Shown here in pieces: positions 5,777 to 10,144 of a stretch of 10,144 bases of DNA. Under the pieces are notes generated by a model. It saw only the letters and a list, made by a program, of their open reading frames with translations, was not told the DNA's origin and did no database searches. The stretch lies in NCBI GenBank assembly GCA_029067025.1, contig JAIEFH010000181.1, forward strand, positions 1-10,144, in the 5' to 3' direction. The DNA comes from Oscillospiraceae bacterium. Lineage in GTDB: Bacteria; Bacillota; Clostridia; Oscillospirales; Oscillospiraceae. Numbering within the stretch: position 1 is the first letter of the stretch; each line of letters opens with the position of its first letter. The translations under genes were made by a program, and so were the position numbers.

Positions 5777-6537
5777 AACACATCCACCTTTCGATAGGCC
5801 ATGCGGCCCAGGAGATACAAGGTAGCAATGAGTGCTGCCCATCCGGCCAGCAGTACTGCCACGCCAAAGGGTTTCGTCCAACACCCATAACTTAGGCTGG
5901 CCCAATCCCATACCGAGTGCCGGAGCGGGCTGTTGAAAGCCAAATTGAACAGCAGTACGGCAATAAAAGCGGCAAACGCTTGAAAGCGGCACTCTAACAC
6001 ACTGTACAGCAGAAGGTAGGCCATGACCTGTAAACACGCCACAGCCCAATATCCGATAAAGACCAACACTGGCGGGACAGTAACCTGTAGGGGGCTTCCC
6101 GTCATAAGAGCAAATATGCTCCGTACTCCGCTCCAATTTATCGTTGGCAGCGGATTTTTACTGCCCAAGCTCGGAAGAATGGAGCAGACTGTGATTATTA
6201 TACCCCCAATCAGAGCCTCCGCCAAAGCGTCGCGGCACAGTATCAGCCAATAGGCCCCGCGTGAGGGATAAAGGTACATATTCCGCTTTGCATATATGCC
6301 TGTGTGAGATATTCCATGATAGAACATCATTAACGGCACGATCAGGAGCGGGATCAGGGAAATCCGTTGAGAAAACCAGGCATAATCTACAGTGCTTAAC
6401 GCAACGCCAAGACGTGAATAGTAGCTGGCCCAATTCAGAGCGTTGGCCCAGCTTGCGGCCCCAACGCATACAAGCATGACACCGACAATCAAGCGGGGCC
6501 GCATAAGGGATAACCCTGTGCTTCGTTTACATTTCAT
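5773..6537 (-). CDS. ABC-2-like permease subunit, second permease of the operon
   Basis: A 254-residue membrane protein that begins MKCKRSTGLSLMRPRLIVGV. A first membrane segment follows (VGVMLVCVGAASWANAL), then a hydrophobic pair around 60-80 (ISLIPLLIVPLMMFYHG), a cytoplasmic loop 'YAKRNMYLYPSRGAYWLILCRDALAEA' typical of ABC-2 permeases, a segment IGGIIITVCSILPSL, and three or so C-terminal segments (VPPVLVFIGYWAVACLQVMAYLLLYSV, AFIAVLLFNLAF, VAVLLAGWAALIATLYLLG). ATG 6537 is chosen because GGAGATC precedes it by 5 nt; a longer in-frame start (6570) lies deep inside the previous gene. It overlaps the first permease by 11 nt and the third by 4 nt, so the three are translationally coupled. 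The likely role is a membrane subunit of an antimicrobial-peptide or other exporter. Confidence 0.82.
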   Translation of the reverse strand: MKCKRSTGLSLMRPRLIVGVMLVCVGAASWANALNWASYYSRLGVALSTVDYAWFSQRISLIPLLIVPLMMFYHGISHTGIYAKRNMYLYPSRGAYWLILCRDALAEALIGGIIITVCSILPSLGSKNPLPTINWSGVRSIFALMTGSPLQVTVPPVLVFIGYWAVACLQVMAYLLLYSVLECRFQAFAAFIAVLLFNLAFNSPLRHSVWDWASLSYGCWTKPFGVAVLLAGWAALIATLYLLGRMAYRKVDVL

Positions 6538-7351
6538 CGGTTGATCTCCATGGGGTGAAATAGAATACAACGAGAAGGATCAGCAGACAAGCGAGAATGG
6601 CGCATGGGGTTCCGGGGGATATATTCGCTATCGGTTGGAAGGGCAGCAGAAAGGCCATGGGCGTTATACTGGATGTTTCTGACCATATACCAATAAAGTA
6701 GACGATCAAGTAAATCAAAAAGGGAGCCAATATGACTTGGAACCGCTGATTCAGCCATCGGCTGAATGTGAGCGCCTGCGTTGTCCATGCGGCGATAAAA
6801 ATACCGTCAAACATGGTATAGCCAAGGATGTAAAGCGTAGGATGCTGATAAAACCATGCCCCGAACATACTTCTGTCAGAAATGGAGTATAGACCGTTGG
6901 CCGGTTCCGGGCATATGCAGGGCAGCGCGGCGCTGGTGAGCAGGAAATCCACCGTCAGAGGGATCACTGTCACCAAAAACGCCGATACGAAAACTGCGAT
7001 TACCTTTGCTATTTTGTACTGCCAAATTTCACAGCACAGCCGGATGTGATTCAAATATCCGCTGTTTCGGTCATACCAATAATTTTCTGCGGCTGGAAGT
7101 GCTGCCAGAAGGGGTAGCACCATAAACAAGAGCACAGGCCAGACGGTGGACAAGTCCATACCTATCCAGTGCTGATAGGCGGAGTGAGGGGTAGAGAACG
7201 GATCGCCTTTCCATTCGCCCAGCCATTTCACCAACGGCAGCACATCTGTAAAAAAATGGAGAACTGAGATGGCAAGCCCCACCACAATGGATATACGAAA
7301 GCGAGTTCCGCCCAGTGCGCGGGAAAGTTCAAAATGTAAAACCCTACCCAT
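6527..7351 (-). CDS. ABC-2-like permease subunit, first gene of the transporter operon
   Basis: A 274-residue membrane protein starting MGRVLHFELSRALGGTRFRI, with a first membrane segment at about 19-36, a long outer loop containing 'STPHSAYQHWIGMDLSTVWP', a second segment (VLLFMVLPLLAALPAAE), then the loop YWYDRNSGYLNHIRLCCEIWQYKIAK. The 'Y-x-x-D-x-x-SGY' pattern and 'K' before the next helix are common in permeases of LanE/LanG and related ABC-2 exporters. Segments VIAVFVSAFLVTVIPLTVDFLL, LYILGYTMFDGIFIAAWTTQAL, LAPFLIYLIVYFIGI and AILACLLILLVVFYF complete a topology of about six or seven helices. ATG has GAGG 7 nt upstream. The gene heads a five-gene operon running to 3732. A remnant frame ends 9 nt upstream, and its TGA overlaps this ribosome binding site. 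Confidence 0.83.
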   Translation of the reverse strand: MGRVLHFELSRALGGTRFRISIVVGLAISVLHFFTDVLPLVKWLGEWKGDPFSTPHSAYQHWIGMDLSTVWPVLLFMVLPLLAALPAAENYWYDRNSGYLNHIRLCCEIWQYKIAKVIAVFVSAFLVTVIPLTVDFLLTSAALPCICPEPANGLYSISDRSMFGAWFYQHPTLYILGYTMFDGIFIAAWTTQALTFSRWLNQRFQVILAPFLIYLIVYFIGIWSETSSITPMAFLLPFQPIANISPGTPCAILACLLILLVVFYFTPWRSTDEM

Positions 7352-7360
7352 AATCCAGCC

Positions 7361-7507
7361 TCATTTCAGTGCGCAAAATGTGCCCGTCATTGTAAAAACC
7401 ATTGGATTTTCGGTGGGGGTGGGTTCGACATACAAACCAGGATAATTGATTCCCAGATAGATGTCTCCTACTTCAATTCGCTGATCTGCATAAAAGACTA
7501 ATGTCAG
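7361..7507 (-). pseudogene. Protein-like open frame without a normal start, at the cargo/backbone junction
   Basis: This frame reads TLVFYADQRIEVGDIYLG and continues with INYPGLYVEPTPTENP and MVFTMTGTFCALK before a TGA at 7363-7361. It has the balanced residue mix of a real C-terminal domain, yet no ATG, GTG or TTG near its beginning: the first codon after the LPD28-like stop would be a CTG (7507) overlapping that stop as CTGA. It may be the tail of a truncated first gene of the transporter operon, or a small gene started by re-initiation. I do not recognise the family. The 152-bp gap between neighbouring genes contains nothing else that I see, and no clear promoter for the operon. Confidence 0.4.
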
Positions 7508-7836
7508 CTTTCTTTTCCATACCGCTCTGCTCTGGCCCCGTCATCATAGTCCGGGGACAGATATTTTTCCTCGAACTCGGAGGGGGTATAGTACCCGGCC
7601 CCGGTGTCCATCACCAGATCACCCGGCTTCAAGTCGCGGGGGCCGTCCGCCAGGACAGGGATGGGCACGGGGGTGAGCACAGCGCCCATAAACTGGCCGT
7701 CCCGCCCCTGGAGTTCATACAGAGACATACCCGGATAAATGTCATCCTCCGGGATCTGATTTTTGCTGAACAAGGCGGGAACGCCGAAAATTTCAATTTC
7801 CCTCATGCGCTCCGGGGTGGTGTTGGGATTTTCCAT
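7504..7836 (-). CDS. Small LPD28-like protein of the ICE backbone
   Basis: A 110-residue cytoplasmic protein. The segment 'MREIEIFGVPALFSKNQIPEDDIYPGMSLYELQGRDG' (about 11-47) and 'GAVLTPVPIPVL' (51-62) resemble the LPD28 domain, one of the domains linked to large polyvalent proteins of conjugative elements, often encoded by small genes beside ArdC-like genes. The C-terminal part, 'KPGDLVMDTGAGYYTPSEFEEKYLSPDYDD', resembles the usual end of this family. Function unknown. ATG has GAGG 7 nt upstream, and the gene follows the ArdC-like gene by 9 nt, so they share a transcript. After its stop the cargo region begins. Confidence 0.6.
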   Translation of the reverse strand: MENPNTTPERMREIEIFGVPALFSKNQIPEDDIYPGMSLYELQGRDGQFMGAVLTPVPIPVLADGPRDLKPGDLVMDTGAGYYTPSEFEEKYLSPDYDDGARAERYGKES

Positions 7837-7845
7837 GTAGTTGCC

Positions 7846-8802
7846 TCACTTTCGTTTTGCTTTTTTGGGTTTGCGCTGGCGGCCCTTCTGCGGGACCTGG
7901 GATAACTCCTGCTCCTGGCTCCGCTGGAGCGGCGGCTGGATAGCGTCAATGATGTTCCCGGCCGTAGAATGAATGACGTCCAGGGACGCTTTTAGCTCGT
8001 CCAATTCCCTGCCCCGGCTCCACCCGGCCACATAGCCAAAGGAATAATCTGATGTGTCGATGCCGAAGTGCTGGCACACCACATAGGTCACGCTCTCGGC
8101 CTCCACTTCCTTCTCGCGCCGCTGCTTGGGCTGGTCTGCCAAAAAATCCGGGGCGTGGAGTATGCCATGGGCAATTTCATGAATCATGGTTTTAAGGGTC
8201 TGCACCTGGCTCATGCCCGGTTTTATCACGATCCGGCCCTCCATGTGGCTGGCATAGCCCTTTGCCGTTCCTGGGACTGGCCCAAACATAATGGGCAGCG
8301 GGGACAGGGCAGACAGGTGGGCGGATATGTCCTCAAAGTTCTCAACCTCCCCGGAAAGCTCGGAAACGGCAATATTAGGCAGTTCCTTCCCCTCGGTCTG
8401 GCCCACGTCAAAGACATAGACGGGAACAAAGTGTGTCGCAACGGCAAAGCCCGGTTCCATCAAGGGCTTTCCGTCCGGGCCGTATAGTGTTTGGCCTGTT
8501 GACGGGTCCTTTTTCTCTACCATGGCGGCCCGCTTGCGCTGGCTCGGGGCAAAAATCAGGATTCCATGCTCACCCCGCTTCACCTGACGCTCGAACTCCT
8601 TTTTCCACACGTTGTACCCCGCAACGCAGGTGGCGGTGGGGCATTGAAGCACGATCAGCAGCGCGTTTTTGTAGCTGTATCGGTGGAACTTGGACATGGC
8701 GGCCAGATATTCGGCATACCGCCCGCTGGCGTAGAGCTCCTTGATCCCGTTTTCCAGCCGGTCCGTCAGTTCGGCCAGCCGTTCGTCTGATACGGGCGGC
8801 AT
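7846..8802 (-). CDS. ArdC-like antirestriction protein with zinc metallopeptidase domain
   Basis: A 318-residue protein of two domains. The N-terminal part (about 5-130) matches the ArdC-type ssDNA-binding domain: 'MSKFHRYSYKNALLIVLQCPTATCVAGYNVWKKEFERQVKRGEHGILIFAP'. The C-terminal part holds a zincin motif HEIAH (208-212) with a downstream acidic glutamate in EVEAESVTYVV (near 236), the likely third zinc ligand, as in the ImmA/IrrE-like peptidases fused to ArdC domains. The protein ends in a basic tail (KGRQRKPKKAKRK) that may bind DNA. ArdC-type proteins bind single-stranded DNA entering a recipient and protect it from restriction; a peptidase substrate is unknown. Start ATG 8802 lies 3 nt after the DUF3846 stop; no strong ribosome binding site is seen, suggesting translational coupling. 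Confidence 0.85.
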   Translation of the reverse strand: MPPVSDERLAELTDRLENGIKELYASGRYAEYLAAMSKFHRYSYKNALLIVLQCPTATCVAGYNVWKKEFERQVKRGEHGILIFAPSQRKRAAMVEKKDPSTGQTLYGPDGKPLMEPGFAVATHFVPVYVFDVGQTEGKELPNIAVSELSGEVENFEDISAHLSALSPLPIMFGPVPGTAKGYASHMEGRIVIKPGMSQVQTLKTMIHEIAHGILHAPDFLADQPKQRREKEVEAESVTYVVCQHFGIDTSDYSFGYVAGWSRGRELDELKASLDVIHSTAGNIIDAIQPPLQRSQEQELSQVPQKGRQRKPKKAKRK

Positions 8803-8805
8803 GGA

Positions 8806-9213
8806 TCAGCGGCCCGGCGTCTTGGGCGGGTGCTTGGGCTGATCCGGCTGGGTGTGGGGACGGGGCTCCACTTTCATTGTGACAGGCTCATTGCCGTGGA
8901 CAGCCAGCAGGATTTCCGCTTGGTGGAACTTTTTCTTGAAATGCTCCATCTGCTCCGGGGTAAGAGAACAAAAGCTGTCCTCGGTCAACCCGCAGACAAA
9001 GAACGGGCCGAAGATGCCGCCATAACCGCCCTCAATGCTGCGGTTGAATGGCATACCTTCCAGGATGCTCTCATCATTGCTGACGATGGCAATGGGTTCC
9101 TCGTAGGGATAGCTGAAAGTGATCAGGCCGCCCACAGCGGCCTGCATTTCCTTCAAGCCGTTGATTTTCTTCTCATAGGGCTCCATCCCCGGCTCGACCA
9201 TTAAAACATTCAA
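8806..9213 (-). CDS. DUF3846 domain protein
   Basis: A 135-residue protein. TTG at 9213 is chosen because AAGGAG precedes it by 8 nt and gives the family's usual N-terminus 'MNVLMVEPGMEPYEKKINGLKEMQAAVGG'; a longer GTG-started frame (9243) would overlap the terminator U-tract. Recognisable pieces are LQAAVGG-like 'MQAAVGGLITFSYPYEEPIAIVSNDE', 'GMPFNRS' and 'IFGPFFVCGLTEDSFCSLTPEQMEHFKKKF', the core of DUF3846. The last 20 residues are proline- and basic-rich and probably disordered. Function unknown; this family is common next to ArdA and ArdC genes in Firmicutes ICEs, so a role in establishment or regulation is a guess from context. The gene lies just after an intrinsic terminator, so it may depend on read-through. 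Confidence 0.85.
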   Translation of the reverse strand: MNVLMVEPGMEPYEKKINGLKEMQAAVGGLITFSYPYEEPIAIVSNDESILEGMPFNRSIEGGYGGIFGPFFVCGLTEDSFCSLTPEQMEHFKKKFHQAEILLAVHGNEPVTMKVEPRPHTQPDQPKHPPKTPGR

Positions 9214-9243
9214 ATTGTCAGCTCCTTTTTTGAAAATTGGCAC

Positions 9244-9267
9244 AAAAAAGCGCCCTTATGGGCGCTT
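9244..9267 (-). terminator. Intrinsic terminator at the end of ardA
   Basis: AAGCGCCC (9248-9255) pairs with GGGCGCTT (9260-9267) around a 4-nt loop, and the minus strand continues with six T. The stem contains the ardA stop codon (9256-9258). Only about 30 nt separate it from the DUF3846 start at 9213, too little for a separate promoter, so it probably acts as a partial terminator that lowers expression of the genes downstream. Confidence 0.85.
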
Positions 9268-9924
9268 ATGACCGGGGCTGTCCCGGCCCTTCATGAAACG
9301 GGGCACAGTGATTTTCTGCTGGATGGGATATTGAAACACCTTGTACTGCTCCGGGATGTGCTGGCCGTCATAGACCTTTTGGAAAGGCTCCGGCCCGGCC
9401 AGCATATACCCCTGGGCGGTAAAGGTGCCGCCCTCGTTGATGGCGGTGGCCTCGCCATAGGCTTCAAAATCAAAATAATCCCGCGCCTGTTCCGGCAATT
9501 CCATGGTCAGAAGTTCATCCACCAACCATAGGCCATATTCTTCCGCGTTCTGGACAGGGTAGAGTTCGTAGCGATCCAGATTATAGGTGAGGTTGATCAA
9601 ATCCTCCGCACTGCTGGCATATTCCCCATGTTCTACAGCGGCGGTGAATTTCAAAAGTTCTTCCGGGTCAAGGCTGTTTATCCGGCTGGCGAGGTAGTTC
9701 AGTTCGTCCAGGTGGGCAAATTCGCCCAGCGCCCGCGCCACGCCTTTGACACCGATGGAATATTCCAGGATGATGATTTCCTGGTATCTCAGACCATCCA
9801 CGCCAATTTCACGCAGGGCAGCCTGCACCTGCTCTTTGGTGGTGGGAAAAGAAAGCGTGGTATCGACCAGCACCCCGGCGCTGTATTTGCCCAGGTTGGC
9901 GATATTGGCGGTGAACTCTGCCAT
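9256..9924 (-). CDS. ardA: Antirestriction protein ArdA
   Basis: A 222-residue acidic DNA-mimic protein that blocks type I restriction enzymes when the element enters a new cell. Visible family features: the start 'MAEFTANIANLGKYSAGVLVDTTLSFPTT', 'EIIILEYSIGVKGVARALGEFAHLDELNYLA' (about 49-79), 'SAEDLINLTYNLDRYELYP' (105-123) and the C-terminal 'DYFDFEAYGEATAINEGGTFTAQGYM' (149-174), rich in Asp and Glu. Clostridial ArdA proteins of ICEs share this layout. The tail after residue 180 is a basic extension ending in 'GRDSPGHKRP', partly encoded in the terminator. ATG 9924 directly abuts the stop of the upstream gene (TAAATG), so it is part of the same operon and probably coupled in translation. 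Confidence 0.92.
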   Translation of the reverse strand: MAEFTANIANLGKYSAGVLVDTTLSFPTTKEQVQAALREIGVDGLRYQEIIILEYSIGVKGVARALGEFAHLDELNYLASRINSLDPEELLKFTAAVEHGEYASSAEDLINLTYNLDRYELYPVQNAEEYGLWLVDELLTMELPEQARDYFDFEAYGEATAINEGGTFTAQGYMLAGPEPFQKVYDGQHIPEQYKVFQYPIQQKITVPRFMKGRDSPGHKRP

Positions 9925-10144
9925 TTAACGCTTCGGCCCCCGCTTGGGGAAGATCGTCAGCTTTTCCTTTTCCTTCTGCTGGCGCTGGCGGCGTTCTTCC
10001 AGGGCGTCGTAGATGCTTTCCTCGATTTCGCGGGGCGTCATCATCACGTCCGGGAAATATTTCCGCAGCCGGTCCCCGGCCAAAACCACCTTCGTGTGCT
10101 CGGGCCGCTCCTGCTTCCCCTCAAAGGGGTCCTTACTCTCCTGG
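9925..10144 (-). CDS. C-terminal end of an unrecognised ICE protein, cut by window edge
   Basis: The last 72 residues of a gene that begins beyond the right edge. It contains 'TKVVLAGDRLRKYFPDVMMTPREIEESIYDALEERRQRQQKEKEKL' and ends TIFPKRGPKR. The segment 'RLRKYFPD...TPREIEESIYDAL' looks like a short helical domain, followed by a charged helix and a basic tail, which suggests a nucleic-acid-associated or mobilisation protein. I cannot name the family. Its TAA is immediately followed by the ardA ATG, placing both in one operon. Confidence 0.75.
   Translation of the reverse strand, partial: QESKDPFEGKQERPEHTKVVLAGDRLRKYFPDVMMTPREIEESIYDALEERRQRQQKEKEKLTIFPKRGPKR

Larger units (their letters stand above)
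1..10144. mobile_element. Part of an integrative conjugative element, Tn916-like regulation with serine-recombinase integration
   Basis: The whole window is consistent with one ICE; neither end of the element is inside it. Seen directly: a large serine recombinase with a TnpW-type small protein, a sigma-70-like factor overlapping a small HTH gene, an opposed XRE regulator, a KTR protein, a cargo transporter operon, and a backbone block of LPD28-like, ArdC-like, DUF3846 and ArdA genes. From knowledge of Tn916, the order KTR/XRE/sigma/HTH/integration matches orf6/orf9/orf7/orf8/xis-int. I infer that conjugation genes continue beyond the right edge and that the recombinase end and attachment site lie beyond the left edge. 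No attachment-site repeats are visible in the window. Confidence 0.85.

Noticed and set aside
5776..6136. An extra 120 codons at the front of the third permease frame
   Set aside because: The extension overlaps the second permease and has no membrane-protein character; the GTG at 5776 has a good ribosome binding site and overlaps the preceding stop.
7361..7420. Idea that the start-less frame ending in TMTGTFCALK is a lanthipeptide precursor
   Set aside because: It has only one Cys, no leader cleavage motif, no normal start, and no modification enzyme nearby.
3441..7503. Direct or inverted repeats marking the transporter operon as a separate insertion
   Set aside because: Comparing the two junction areas by eye shows no matching repeats or target-site duplication; only the small CGCTT/AAGCG palindrome at 3442-3452 stands out.
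1..10144. CRISPR array, tRNA or rRNA genes
   Set aside because: No regularly spaced direct repeats and no tRNA or rRNA-like stretches were found on reading both strands.

Overview
The window is an internal-to-right-hand part of an integrative and conjugative element (ICE) from a Gram-positive, Clostridia-type gut bacterium (Oscillospiraceae/Lachnospiraceae-like). The basis is the protein families: Tn916-type regulatory proteins, a TnpX-type large serine recombinase with a TnpW-family partner, a cysteine-rich KTR protein, DUF3846, an LPD28-like protein, ArdA and an ArdC-like metallopeptidase. The start sites also carry strong AGGAGG-type ribosome binding sites and fairly frequent TTG/GTG starts. 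Host species cannot be named from the sequence.

Layout, left to right; almost everything reads on the minus strand. 1-1316: N-terminal 438 codons of the serine recombinase, cut by the window edge, with its own near-consensus promoter. 1417-1560: tnpW. 1561-1999: a non-coding stretch; about 245 nt of it (1640-1884) shows nested long-range complementarity and looks like a structured RNA in the leader of tnpW. 2000-2670: a small HTH protein and a sigma-70-like factor overlapping at ATGA. 2671-3036: an AT-richer divergent intergenic region with a 9-bp inverted repeat. 3037-3426: an XRE-type regulator on the plus strand. 3405-3440: a terminator that can serve both strands. 3459-3632: a KTR protein. 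3732-7351: a tight five-gene operon, transcribed right to left, with three ABC-2-like permeases, one ATPase and one membrane-anchored protein. 7361-7507: an open-frame remnant without a normal start. 7504-9927: LPD28-like protein, ArdC-like protein, DUF3846 protein and ArdA. 9925-10144: the C-terminus of an unrecognised upstream gene.

The order KTR - opposed XRE - sigma factor - small HTH - integration module is that of Tn916 (orf6 - orf9 - orf7 - orf8 - xis/int). Here the tyrosine integrase/excisionase is replaced by TnpW plus a serine recombinase, and the tet(M) slot is occupied by the ABC-transporter operon. ArdA and the ArdC-like protein probably protect incoming DNA from host restriction. 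The sigma/HTH/XRE set probably switches transfer and excision. The transporter is likely adaptive cargo: its ATPase has a Glu in place of the usual Q-loop Gln, a feature described for lantibiotic-immunity LanF ATPases, so immunity to an antimicrobial peptide is the leading but unproven idea.

The points most worth a second look are the structured non-coding region between the regulatory genes and tnpW, and the three-permease transporter with its frame remnant at the cargo/backbone junction.
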